Notes: generated by a model not told the origin, from the sequence alone. Shown: positions 36,375-48,447, numbered from the stretch's first letter. The stretch: DNA of 64,000 nt from Vespula vulgaris (GCF_905475345.1 NC_066591.1:3185001-3249000); one strand, 5' to 3'. Numbers and translations: made by a program.

Positions 36375-38260
36375 CTGCAATCGTTTAAAATGACTTTGTA
36401 TACTTCTTAATGGTATACATATATACACGTATACATGCATACATGAATATAAAAGGACGAAGGAGAATCTATCACAAACTAATTTTTGTTCCATCGAAAA
36501 TGAATTTCCCTTTTTTTCTTTTTCTCTTTTTCTTTCTGTCTTTCTTTCTCTCTATGCGTATGTCTCTTTCTCTCTCTCTCTCTCCCTCTCTTTCTCTCTT
36601 TCTCTCTCGCTCACTCTTTCTCTCCCTTTTATCTGCCTCTCGTTATTCATCGTTGTCCTTTTTAATCGATTCAATTTGGTTTCTATTTTTCTTTTCTTTT
36701 TTTTTTTTTTATCGTTTTAGATACCAATTTTCTATCGAAAAAAGAAGTAATAATATTCCCTTTCAATTTGTAATCTCAAATGTCGTAACTTTGTAAAGAG
36801 AAAAAAAAATTGAAACCGATTAACGAAAGCGGCCAAATAAAATAAAGTACGTACATACTGTTAAAATACTATATTTAGAGTGTATTATAAAATATGAAGG
36901 GAACAAATGTCGAGGTTAACTAAATCCTTCATCTATTCGATATTTTTATTCTTTCTTCTTAGACGTTCTCTATTTTTAATGATATTACCAACAACCCAAT
37001 GTAATAAACGATCGATTCGCACAATTGCCTTTAAGATATAAATTTTAATAAAAAAGAAAAAAAAAAGAAACTATACCGTTTCGTTATAATCTATAATCCA
37101 CATATACATATATTCAATTATAAATAAAAACAACGTGTTATGAAGTTTAGCAAAAATTTTTTTGTAATCGATTTAATTTGATCGAAATCGAGAGTGTTCG
37201 ATAAAAATGATAACGAATGAATCGATCTTAAGACTAAACGCTTTGTTACGTTTTACAATGCCCTTTAGGTAACATTCAGTTTGAATGGTGAACGTGGTAA
37301 CCCTGTTAATTCGATTCCCTTCACGTGTTTCACAATCGAGAGCTTTTCGCATCTCGCCCTCACCATGGAGACCTCGAACACGCGTATGGACCACTATCAT
37401 TTCGAACACTGATTCTTGTACATGCCGTACGTTCCCATGACAACGCACACACGATGAATACACAGTTCTATTAATTACGTATAATAACGGATCGAGATAA
37501 GAATTAATTTTCTTCTAACGAGACCAATATCCCTCTTCGTTTCGTCTCTTTTCTTCGTTCTCTTCTTTTTTTTCCTTCTCTCTTTTTTTTTTCTTCTTTT
37601 CTTTTCTTTTTTTTCTCATTTCTCCTTCGAACACGATATTCTCATAGAAACATATTGCGAATAATATTGTTGGTGTTAAATAATTATAATTCCCAATTGT
37701 ATTATCAATAAAATTTTTTTCTGCTTTGCTCATAATTATTTTCGTTCAAGATTAATTCGAACAGAAAATATAAATAAATATAAAAGCGTTAACAAAATAA
37801 GATAACAAAGCATCGCGAATTTTCATTGAAACTAATACACCACCGCGTACTAATTTCTATAATCAATTAAAATGTAGATATCAGAAAGAGATTGAAAATC
37901 AATATGATAATGCGTACTTCGTCGATGGAAGCAAAAAAAAAGAAAAGAAAAGAAAAGAAAAGAAAAGAGAGGAAAGAGAGCAAGGAAGGAAGAAAGAAAA
38001 AAATAAAAAAAAGAAGTAAAAAAAATTAGATCGCTAAATGGAATAGAGCTTTTCTCCCTTTTTTTTTCTTTTACTTTGAATACGATCTACTTGCATACTT
38101 ATCAACGTTTAATACATTTTACATGCCTTGGCACACATCGTGGAAAAAGAATAGTAGATAGTCCGAGAAGAAGTAATAAAGTCACTTTTTCACGAAGAAT
38201 TCTTTGAGAGTCGAAACCAAGATTGTAAAAAAGAAAGAAAAAAAAGTAAAAAAAAAAAAG

Positions 38261-38291
<31 letters not shown>

Positions 38292-38411
38292 CAGCAATCT
38301 CTCTTTCCTATATAAAGTCGGAATCTTTGGACGGTTTGGGTGAGACAGAGAGTGGATAAAGAAAATAAAAAGAAGAAGAAGAAGAAGAAATAGCTAGAGA
38401 ATTTGAAGAAC

Positions 38412-38456
38412 ACACATACACACACTCTCGCGCGCACACACACACACACACAGAGA
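38412..38456. repeat. (CA)n microsatellite with CG core
   Basis: ACAC runs on both sides of TCTCGCGCG. Confidence 0.9.
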
Positions 38457-38510
38457 AAGAGAGAGAGATAGGAAAGAAAGAAGTTCAATATCTCTCGATC
38501 AAATTTGGTG

Positions 38511-38529
38511 ACTCGCGGTTTCCGCGAGT
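38511..38529. other. GC-rich hairpin, 8-bp stem, 3-nt loop
   Basis: ACTCGCGG, TTT, CCGCGAGT. It is in the intron 3' of the signal-peptide exon, next to purine microsatellites. Confidence 0.75.
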
Positions 38530-38694
38530 ACCTTACTCCTTTCTCATTTCCGAGCTCATGATCGCGATCAGCTTGTTTGAGGATCTTCTTATAGAGCTAC
38601 GACTAGCATCGAAATTATTTTCTTTGAATCTAAGACGATCAGCGATTTTGTTCCAAACGCGTAACCCATTCCTTTCTTTTATCTATCTATATCC

Positions 38695-38696
<2 letters not shown>

Positions 38697-38768
<72 letters not shown>
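38697..38768. repeat. (CT)n microsatellite
   Basis: About 35 CT dinucleotides with one TTT interruption. Confidence 0.95.
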
Positions 38769-38769
<1 letters not shown>

Positions 38770-39602
38770 ACTATTTCGAAGTCATTTCGGAGTCTCGGTA
38801 TTTTCCGAAGAACGACGGGATAATCCTCGAGAAATTTATCAGCTCGAGTGAGAGGAACCCACGTCCTTTCTGGCAGGACCAATCTCGCGAGCAGAATTTT
38901 CTCCCGATAGCAAAGAGAGGTACTATCCAAGAAAAGTACACGATACGAACGGACTTCTAATATCCGTTGGAAAGACGAAGCACATAATCTCAACGGAAGA
39001 ATAAATCCGGTTACTCTCCTCTCTGGTCAGGATTTCGAAATACGTCTCCTGAAACGTCTACGAGAGATTAAGTTTCGAAAGGTGTCAACGTTTCTGACTA
39101 GGCTTAACCGAGCTATATAGTATTAAACATTATATTTATCTTTTTATAACATACATATAATATTGTTAGAAAATTTTTCTCTCTTTCATTTCTTTCTTGT
39201 GTTATATATATAGATATATATATATTATACTAACTACACATATATCTACGATATATAATATTTAGATAAATTGATTGAGTTAAGAAATTCAGTCGAAAAC
39301 CCATTTCATATTTATTATAGATTTATAGAGAAAAATCAAACGTTTGGAAAAATACGAAAAAGATCGAAATTTGAAGGATGAAAGCGTGTTAATGGTCGAA
39401 TCGACCCTTTTCTTTCAACAGCGGAAACAATCGATCGAATGTTTTTCTCAAGAGAATTGGATATTTGTCTCAGCGTGGTCGGTATTATTTCTCTACTTTG
39501 GAAAGAGGGAGAATAGAATTTTACGTCGTCTCGAAAGGATCGTCGTTGGCCATTAATCGATATTCATCGTCCACCTTCTTCCTTCTTTCTTCTTCCTCTC
39601 TC

Positions 39603-39606
<4 letters not shown>

Positions 39607-39654
<48 letters not shown>

Positions 39655-39657
39655 TCT
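39607..39657. repeat. (CT)n microsatellite
   Basis: About 22 CT dinucleotides, 620 bp 3' of the signal-peptide exon. Confidence 0.95.
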
Positions 39658-40277
39658 AGCTTCGATTTCATCGTTCCACTTCGTAATGTAAGGGCCGTCT
39701 GGAGTCTAAAAGTACGATTGGACCAGCGCACACGGCTTGTCGCTCGACGTCGAATTTATGGATTCTGTCGAAGGTCCTAGAATTTATGGGAATCCAATGC
39801 CTTAATTGGAAAATTATAGGACAATGTCTGAGCGTCGAGCTAGGAGCATCCAGTATCTGTGACTCGTTATTCAGCACCTATAATCTTGCCCTTCGAGATC
39901 TTTCGTAACCGCACAATAAGATATTCTTTATTCCTCATTTTATTTTTTTCTCTTACTTTTTCTTTTTTTTCCTTTTTTTCTTCTTTCCAAAAAGAATTCA
40001 AACGTAACGCGACTTTTTAACCAACGTGTAACGTATTACTTTTCTCGTGGCATTGAAATTCCCTGAGAAACGATCGTACCATAAAATATGAACTCTCCTA
40101 TCTCTCTCTCTCTCTCTTTTTCTTTCATATATTCACAATTTATATGCTTATATACACGCGTGCTGTTTGTTATATTACGACAATAGAAAATACGTTCGCT
40201 CCAAAAATATTTACTATCGTGAAATTTCTAAGCTACTAGAAAACGTTCTAAAAAATTTTTATAATGATTACGCTTAC

Positions 40278-40356
40278 CTTGAGAATCTGCGGTGCACAGA
40301 AAGTGTACCTGGTGAACCAAAATGGAGGCCACCACGGCCGACAAACGACTCAACAT
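40278..40356 (-). CDS. dpr: DPR-family protein, first coding exon (signal peptide)
   Basis: The ATG at 40356 opens 26 codons plus one base. Residues begin MLSRLSAVVASILVHQVHFL and end CTADSQ. The hydrophobic run after one Arg fits a secretory signal peptide, with possible cleavage near the CTA-DS stretch, so the protein would enter the ER and be extracellular. The donor AAG|GTAAGCG is strong. The last base G joins GC from the next exon to make Gly. The start is supported by A at -3 and by an in-frame TGA (40371-40369) upstream that rules out N-terminal extension within this exon. It lies 3.9 kb upstream of the next exon. I recognise it as coding from the splice sites, the phase match and the signal peptide, not from primary homology, because signal peptides are poorly conserved. 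Confidence 0.82.
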
Positions 40357-40417
40357 CGTAGCCGATCCTCAACTCATTTCTAGTCCCAAAGTCGCAACAC
40401 GTTCCGCGTTCCTGCTT
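40357..40417 (-). other. dpr: 5'UTR part of the first coding exon, with minimal upstream ORF
   Basis: A splice acceptor (ATTAATTGCAG, AG at 40419-40418) precedes 61 bases of untranslated leader, so at least one further noncoding exon should lie at higher coordinates. A second possible acceptor six bases downstream (CAG at 40414-40412) would shorten the leader slightly. The leader carries a two-codon upstream ORF at 40377-40369. The acceptor has only a weak pyrimidine tract, so the leader boundary is less certain than the coding part; it could instead be near a transcription start. Confidence 0.6.
40369..40377 (-). promoter_or_regulatory. Minimal upstream ORF (Met-Ser-stop) in the 5' leader
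   Basis: ATG AGT TGA lies in the leader, with the TGA ending 12 nt before the main ATG and in the same frame. Very short upstream ORFs are known to lower or gate translation of the main ORF. Whether this one is used is inference. Confidence 0.45.
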
Positions 40418-42045
40418 CTGCAATTAATATGTGAAAATTTCGATTATAACATTTTTTTTTTAAAGTTCTTTTTTATAAATCAATTCACGAGAATCATTAA
40501 ATTAAAATAAGAAATAAACGTCGAACAGTGATATAACATATAGCATCGATTCTCTGCGGTAATATTCAAATATTATCACAACTTCTCTGAGCGTATATGT
40601 GTGCGTGTGTCTATGTTCGATTTAACCGAATTCACGAATATACAGAAAGAAAATGTGAGAAAGAGAAGGAGTGAGAGAGAAAGAGAGAGATATAGATAAA
40701 TGGATAGATAGAGAGGGTCTCGTTGAGCAAAGATCAATGCGATGTGCTCTCAACGAATGTCCTAGAAAAAGTCACCCTGCTCCTTTTTTCGGAGAATTAA
40801 CAAGCATCGTACGAGATAGAAAGAGTGAGAAAGAGAGGGGAAAAAAAATCGACAAAACGTTCTCTTGCACTTTAAAACTACTTCTCGATGACGACTCCTA
40901 GACGAAGGAGCCGAGAATAATAAATCCAAGTTAGAAACTCGGCGTTGTCGAAGACAGACGATCGTAGGAGAAAGGTTTCGTAGGAAACACGAAAGGGTAT
41001 TGTCAGGAACAGTTAAGCGAGTACGTCTTGAAGAAAATCGATGTGGAAAAAAAAAATAAGAAAAACGAAAGACTCCACTCTCTCTTTCTCTCTCTCTCTT
41101 TCTTTCATTCACTTTACCTCCTTCTCTTTTTATTATAAAATAATAGAATAATATAATGATTATTACGATATCAATTCTTTCAACCATTACTTTAATTGTA
41201 TTATTTTTTTCGACTTCGTTCTTTCTTTTTTTTTCATATTCATCCGACTCATGCAAAACGATCTTATTTTCATAATGATTTTCCGATAAGTTTGACTAAT
41301 GATTTTCTAAATCTTCTATCAGGCCGATCGAAACCCAATAACTTATGTTTAGAATTGATTTGAAAATAAATATGTTCATCCATCTTCTTTTACCAAAGTA
41401 GAATTTATCGAGTTTACAGATGAACCATAAAGTTTTCCCATGGGGTCGGCAACGAGAAGGACGAACGGTATAGAATCAGTTGGGCGCACCAACTCAAATA
41501 GAAGATTGTTACCACGAAATTCCGTGATGATTCGATTTGAACGGAAGTTCGTAGAAGAAAACAACGACATCTCTACCCGTCGTTCTCCCACTTTACTGAA
41601 AAGCGTTTAGATACTCCAACGAATCTTTCGTCTATTCGATCGAACCCCAACCTTTCACCTAAAACTTTTCGATAGTCTCTTTATCTCTCTCTCTCTCTTT
41701 CTCTTTCTCTTTCTCTTTCTCTTTTTCTCTTTTTATCTATCTATTTCTTCGTTCAACAAGAACCCAAAAATAATTCCAAAAGAAACAAGCGAAGAAAGGA
41801 GAACTTGTTACAACCTCCAAGTCCCTCCTGTTCATCAGTGTCTTTACACAACAATTTTCGAATAATCCTACTGTCTTCTACAGGTGCTTCGTAACGAGTT
41901 TGTGGTTGTACCCGAAAAGCACTTCTCTTTCTCTGCTTTATGTTGTCACTCTGAATCATCCGACGTTCTCTCCGAGCACACTCCGCGCTCGTCGACGAAG
42001 AATGGAGGCGTCTGTTGGATGTGAAAAATAGATAATAGCGGAGCA

Positions 42046-42101
42046 CAACAACAACAACAACAACAACAACAAAACTGGAAAAAAATAAAAAATAAAAATC
42101 A

Positions 42102-42141
<40 letters not shown>

Positions 42142-42215
42142 TGACCACAACAACAACAACAACAACGATGACGACGACGGACAACAATAAAAACAACGAC
42201 GACCACGACAACAAA
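42046..42215. repeat. Compound trinucleotide repeat (CAA)n (GAC)n (CAA)n
   Basis: Eight or so CAA units, an A-rich spacer, about thirteen ACG units at 42101-42140, then seven CAA units and further GAC/CAA mixtures. All six frames are open by low complexity, giving spurious poly-Val, poly-Ser, poly-Leu and poly-Arg ORFs. Confidence 0.95.
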
Positions 42216-43795
42216 AAAAAAACAAAAAAAAAAAGATAAAATAGGTAGAAAGGAAGAGCTAAAAAAAATATAATAGCAAGCTGACCACGTAACATCGTTA
42301 CGTGAGATTACCCAGCAGTCCTGTCCACCTGACAACAGGATTTGCTCGCACGAATAAACAATGAACGATGGGATATGCCTGTTACCGGCACGAACGACGT
42401 CTCTACGACGCTATAAATTTATTTCTTTGACAGATTTTTCGAACTAGCCATGAGCAGGTGTTGAACATATCTCAGTTGGTCCATCTCGGAAAATGATCCG
42501 ACCCGAATCTGTCCTCTCTATTCTTTTATTTACCGCCAAAAATTTTCGTAGATAATTCGTTTAAATAAAATACTTAGAATTTCGTCCGATTTTTCTTCTT
42601 CTTCTTCTTCTTCTTCTTCTATCTCACGATTTTTCCCTTCTATTAATTCGCGTTTTAATCCGATTTTCCAAAGGTTTGCGAACAATCGGACTAATCCTAT
42701 TAATTTTCGTCAAAGAATCTCTACGCGATCGAACGTGAATGGAAATATACGAATGAATAAAGACGATGGTAACGTTTTGTTTTGCAAAATTGATACGTTG
42801 CGAATACATAGGAATGAGAGTCAGTCGATTTATCGATTTCTACGAGGAATCGCAATTGACAAAGCTCCTTTTTCATTACTCACGAAGAAAGAGAAGGAAA
42901 TCCTCTAATTCCTCGTATGCGTTTCTTCGAACTATATATATGCTTTGCATACAACTTCGTAGCACCGACATCGATTAATAACTACCAACCGGAAAGCCCG
43001 CGGCTAATAATGGCCGTATCGTTGAATTCGCTTGGGCTTATTGAGCAAACACCAACCAAATCCATAATCGCGGAAACGATCCCTTTTCTGAAAATCGATC
43101 GCCATTCAAACTTAGATAATTTAGGCCTAGTTAATTGATTTAGTGCATATACTATGAATTTTCATTAGAAATTTGTATCGTACCTTGACGAATGATTAAT
43201 TGGATAACGTTCTAATCTGATTAAATTCGACGATATCATTTTCCTCGTTTAATTGAATCATTTTAAATCAATGTAATCGACATAAAGATTATTTCTTATA
43301 GAGAATTTCAACATATTTATTATGGAACATAATAAAATTTTTTATTAAAATTTTTCTCACAATATTTCAATACAATTTATGCAAAAAAAAAAAAAGGAAA
43401 GAAGTAAATCTTCTCGATGATAGATTCTAGCTTATTCGTTAAATTTTCAGATATTACGTGAGACGACGATTTGAAAATTAATTTTCATTTCTTCATTTAA
43501 AATGATATCGAGGAATTCTTACGGTTGTTCGATTACGACGATTACAAAAGGGAAAAGAAAATTTAATTGCGAACGATAAAACGAATGATTCCTCATCGCT
43601 TAGCCAGTTTATCGAAGCGTAGTAACAACTTATACTAAAAAAAAAAAAAAAGACGAAACAAAATAAAAGAAATAGAAAAGTATACACAAGGGAGAGAGAG
43701 AAGAGAAGAGAAGAGAGAGAGAGAGAGAGAAAGAAAAGCTCTAAATTCTCTTACGAGAAGGGTAATAACTCACGACCATAAAACACGAATGTTAG

Positions 43796-43827
<32 letters not shown>

Positions 43828-43830
43828 CTT

Positions 43831-43877
<47 letters not shown>
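43796..43877. repeat. (CT)n microsatellite
   Basis: Two pure CT blocks separated by TTTTTCTTCCTG. Confidence 0.95.
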
Positions 43878-43879
<2 letters not shown>

Positions 43880-44552
43880 TCTCTGCCCTCTTTCTCCAAC
43901 TAGCGACCGATAAAATGACATTTCACGAACAAACGTAACCAAAGCTTTATCCCATATGAAACTTAGCGATCCAGCATGATAAATACAGGAATCGTGAAAA
44001 TTCTCTTGAAAAAAAAAAAAGAAACAAAAAGAACGCAGATGGAAATCTTCTTTTTGTTTTCTTTTTATTTCAAATTTATAACTCGACCAAACTCATATAC
44101 CCATTACGATTTTAAAGTCGATTAAAGAAAAAGAGATAAAGACAGAAAGAGAGAGAAAGAGAACGAGAGAGAGAATTAATCAACATGGAAAATGTCTTCG
44201 ACAAATAAAATTTATTTGGCATTAACCACACGCCTTTGTTTCAGCCATAATCAGGTCACAATGTTCGTCGAAATTCGATGAAGTGTGTGCTTGCTAAGCC
44301 ACATACATATGCATACATGTGAGTTTATTCGATTGAAGTCAAACAATCATTACCTATATTTCTAATGCGTAAGTCAAATCTCAACTTTTGGTTTAACTTA
44401 TATACGTATATGGATAGACATACTCGTATATGCATACACTTGTTTATTTGTTTGAAATACAATATTTATTTTCTATCGTAACGTGGAGCAAGAAATATTT
44501 TAAGTTACGAATTAAATATTAAGAATACTCGAATATTGAACGAAATAGAGAA

Positions 44553-44583
<31 letters not shown>

Positions 44584-44638
44584 TAAAAAGAAATAGAAAT
44601 AGAGAACAAAGTTTAGTCTATTCCATCGAAGAAAAAAC

Positions 44639-44640
<2 letters not shown>

Positions 44641-44688
<48 letters not shown>

Positions 44689-44699
44689 TCTCCCTCTCG
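44641..44699. repeat. (CT)n microsatellite
   Basis: About 22 CT dinucleotides then CCCTCTC; a GA run lies 60 bp before it at 44548-44583, so the two can pair as a long inverted repeat. Confidence 0.95.
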
Positions 44700-45435
44700 A
44701 TGCACTTTAAATCCATACAACTATCACAAAGAGCTATCTCCTCGACGAAAAACGCAAATCCTTTGGATCAATCGATCGTTCGATCGTTCGATCCCAACAC
44801 GATTCTCGAGGAAAAAGGGTAAAAACGAAGAAGCAATGAAAGAAAAAGAGGAAGAAAGAAAACAAAACGAAACGAAACAAAAAAAAAAAGAAAAAAGAAA
44901 CAAAACAAGAAGCAAGAAATAAAAAGGTAAAAAGAAAAAAAGAATTCGGACAAAATCGTCCCGGTGTAGAACAAAGCGATAATGTTACGAGGGTTGCTTC
45001 GTGTTTCGTCCATTTTCTGAACGATTCTGTGACAGAAAGCGCGGAATTGACGCGACCACCCCTGTCCCTTTCCTCTAGTACCTACCCACGTTTCCACTCT
45101 TCAGTATCCATCCTCTGTAACACAACGGTTTCAACGTTCCACGCGTCGTAATTTGCTCGGCCGATCGATCTCTTTCTCTTTCGATGCTAACTCTAAACGG
45201 ATTCTATCTCTCTCTTTTTCTCTCTCTTCCCCCCCCCCTCCCTCCCTCTCTCTCTCTCTCTCTCTCTTTTGTTCAATCGATCGATCGAGTGCACGGCTAT
45301 CGAATGGGCGGGTGCGACATTAGTTATCGGTAACAAGCGCGACGAACAAGTACGTTACAACGTAACCGGAGCGTGTTCTACACAACCATAAAGTACATGC
45401 CATTGCTCGGCCTCTCATCCTTCTCATTCTCCAAC

Positions 45436-45508
45436 TGTTACTCCACCACCACCACCACCACCATCACCACCCCTTCCTCCTCCTCCTCCTCCTCCTCCTC
45501 CTCCTCCC
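45436..45508. repeat. Compound trinucleotide repeat (CAC)n (TCC)n
   Basis: Seven ACC/CAC units followed by about nine TCC units; codes only Thr or Ser runs on the plus strand. Confidence 0.9.
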
Positions 45509-45648
45509 CATCCCTGCACCTCTTCATCCTACCAGCTATCGCACTCTTCGTTCTCGATACAGGACGATATCTCGGAACAAGCGATTCGTACGAATTCGTT
45601 TGAACTGTACGAACGAACTTTATCAACTGGTCACCCTCAATGAAATCC

Positions 45649-45651
<3 letters not shown>

Positions 45652-45707
<56 letters not shown>

Positions 45708-45714
45708 TCTCTCG
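45652..45714. repeat. (CT)n microsatellite
   Basis: About 27 CT dinucleotides. Confidence 0.95.
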
Positions 45715-46365
45715 AGAGTTTCTAACAAGAGCGTTTGACGCGGTCGCTTTACACGCTCGTTGAAGACCATTTACTGATAATGCACGTGTTTATAAACTCT
45801 TGACCATCCAGCGTTTGTCGATAACATATTTGACAATCATAAATGATAATGTTTGTTCTTTTATTTCTTTTATGTTCCTTTTCTTTTCTTTTTTTTCTTT
45901 TTTTTTTCTATATCTTTCAGTACTCCAGCCAATTTGTGATCATTAATAAAAAACTATGTTATATGTATCTACATGTATGTATGTGAAAAGGAATGGCAGT
46001 CAACGCTGTTACAGAATATCTAAGGTATATTCTCTGGTGAGTCTTTAACGGGTTTGCTATCAAGTGGAACGTTGAAAGAAAAACATACAGAACAAGTCCC
46101 GTTAATTTCCAAGTGTCAAAAATAAACAGAAGAGAAGAGTACGTGAGTACAAACGAGGGATGAATAAGGGCGAGAGAGATGGTTGAAATGGAAGAAACGA
46201 GCATACAAAGTCTCGAAGTTTTCTTTTGACCGAGTAAAGTAGAAAAAAAGACAAAAAGGAAAAAAAAGAAAAAGGGACTTAAAAGAAATAACAAACTCAC
46301 ACAGACATAAGCAAACAAAATATAAACAGCATGGTAAAAAATAAAACATTTACAAGTAAGTTGGC

Positions 46366-46410
<45 letters not shown>

Positions 46411-46912
46411 CTAGGCACCATTTTCGAAACAAACTTGCGATCTCACCACCGCACTTTCTCTCTTATTCGCGAACTCACCTAATGAGACGTAATTCAACAT
46501 AGGTATACCGGATTACATAATACGCAGCTACGATAAATTTTCATTTTTTTTTCGGCGCGCTAAAACCCACCACCGTGATGACTCCGACGACACGAAACGT
46601 CCACGCGTTTTACGTACGTCACATATGAAAATTTACATATACATATACACACGCATATATTGTACATATCTTCGTATACTAGACATATGTGCAAACACGT
46701 TTTCATTAAACATGAAACATACGAGCATTATATTCTAAACTCACTGCGTACTAAAGGGTTTTTCTCTGTCATACCCACACAAACACATATACACACTATT
46801 ACTCTCTTTTTCTCATTTTTTATCTCCCTCTCTTTTTCTCTCTCTTTCATCCTCTTTCATCGTCAATCCTCGTACTTGTCTGGATTATTATTTCTTCCAT
46901 GGACGATATCAT

Positions 46913-46960
<48 letters not shown>

Positions 46961-48338
46961 GAGCTGACCGCAAACATTTAGCCGCTTCTACGTTTGCGTC
47001 ACTAAATCGAATAATCGAGTAGGTACCTATCTGCCGGTATTTCACTCCCCATCGCAATTCCTTTCGTTCCAAACGTCTCTATCTTTCTCTACTATTCATG
47101 TCCGATTCCGAATCCGGTTTATTCCATATCTCTCTATCAACTCATCCTTCTCAATATGAACTCCAAGCACGTTTGAATAATTCCGAAAAGGCGCGAGAAT
47201 TTCAAGGAATGCTACAACGTTCTAACTGTTGTTAACGGAATTTGTTGAATTCAAGAATTGGTAGAGCGAGAGACCGTCCTACGGGATAACTTGATCTTAA
47301 TTTGATATAAATTGTCATCTCAACTGAGATTCTTAATTATGCTGGTTCTTTTAATAAAAAAAAAAAAGGGAAAAAAAATTAGAAAAGATAGCAAAAGAAG
47401 TGTATTTTATGGTGAAAATATTTTTAACAATCCCTAACGTCTACCTTTCCCATTTCTTTTTTCTGTTCTTTTTTTTTATGGAAATAAATATATATTATTC
47501 GTGATTATTATTATTAAACAATTGATCTTCTTTTAATTTATTTTTGAACATGGACCCTTAAAATTGCATGATAAATACATACAAATTAAATTTTACTTTC
47601 ATTATTTTTTCTCTTTTCCTTTTTTCTCCGAGTATGCGAAGGTATAAAAGTTAATACTCTTTCAAATGGGTATGCATATTTGAAACCCACTGACGTAGAT
47701 AAACTGATAACGAAATATGTCAATGCATTTTGTATGTAACAAAAGAATCAATTTTAAAAATTGTGTCAGCCCAGAAGTGAATTTAATTAAAAAAGCTAGA
47801 GACTTATGGCTCAAATCGATGTAGCCCCATCCCTTGATCAATAGTCCTTTCAAATATATTTGAGGATTACCGATGTAGATTATAACGATTTTTACCATTG
47901 ATAAAAATTTTTCTCCGATGGTAATTCTACTCTAGCTCCATGCGCTTACTTCGAGCTTAATAAAATTTATTTATTAATTACATACAATATGAATTTATTA
48001 TGGTATTTCGTTCGATTTTTATCGATTTTTATATACTTTATCGGTTCTTAATTAACTAATAAAATTTGGATTTATTAAATATATGTATATATATATTTAA
48101 AATAAAATATTTACAACTATTGTTTACCGTTATTTGATATTTTACGAAACATTTCCGCTTGAATTACGAACAAACGTTAAATTACTTACTAAGTAGATAA
48201 TTTTCGAATAAATGCAATAACAGTTTAAGAATGGAAAGAACAGTTTTACTTGCAGCGTTAGCGTCTCGGAAATACGATTGACCCAATGGAATTCCCTTTT
48301 GCGCGAAGCCACGCGCAGTTATCGTAAAGGTCACGCGA

Positions 48339-48447
48339 GATGAGCACGCAAAATGATCTCATCCAACGTGGAGAATGGTGAGACTGAGGTGAAACGATCA
48401 CGCTCGTTCGATGGGAAAATGCCGGAACGACGATGAGCACGCAAAAT
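48339..48447. repeat. 16-bp exact direct repeat, 93 bp apart
   Basis: GATGAGCACGCAAAAT occurs at 48339-48354 and 48432-48447 in a CpG-containing island of mixed composition. Confidence 0.8.

Larger units (their letters stand above)
36375..40277 (-). other. 3.9-kb intron between signal-peptide exon and linker exon
   Basis: Holds long CT and CA microsatellites (36560-36640, 38412-38456, 38697-38768, 39607-39657), purine tracts (37930-38020) and complex patches at 37190-37460, 38770-39110 and 39660-39900. The patches contain open but unrecognised reading frames. Confidence 0.8.
18010..40417 (-). other. dpr: DPR-family Ig-superfamily gene, 5' half (gene span within window)
   Basis: Four exons on the minus strand join in frame: 40278-40417, 36301-36374, 33564-33713 and 18010-18223. 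Every junction has a GT donor and AG acceptor (donors GTAAGC, GTAAGT, GTAAGC, GTGAGT), and phases match at all three introns (1, 0, 0). The product so far is about 172 residues: signal peptide, linker and one complete V-type Ig domain. DPR proteins are known neuronal surface receptors that pair with DIP proteins in synaptic partner choice; this role comes from the family. The set of HCRV, VSWVRRR, HLLTIG, TYASDSRF, NDWRLQ, DAGLYECQVS and HPP is DPR-type rather than DIP or lachesin. From memory the NDW and HPP motifs point to the dpr20-like side of the family, but I cannot assign a paralogue. Introns are 3.9, 2.6 and 15.3 kb. The second Ig domain and C-terminus are not in the window. Confidence 0.9.

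Noticed and set aside
37173..37463. 96-codon minus-strand ORF in the intron
   Set aside because: Mixed composition, but no domain, no splice sites that match the flanking phases, and the second half is AT-rich.
18010..40417. Assignment of the gene to DIP, lachesin or another Ig family
   Set aside because: WxRRR...HLLTIG and TYxSDSRF with HPP after the second Cys are DPR-type; DIPs have a different C-C' region and three Ig domains.
41753..42335. Poly-Val, poly-Ser and poly-Arg ORFs
   Set aside because: Products of the CAA/GAC trinucleotide repeat read in different frames.
47255..47320. tRNA-like phrase GGTAGAGCGAGAGACCG
   Set aside because: No acceptor stem pairing, no T-loop GGTTCRANTCC downstream.
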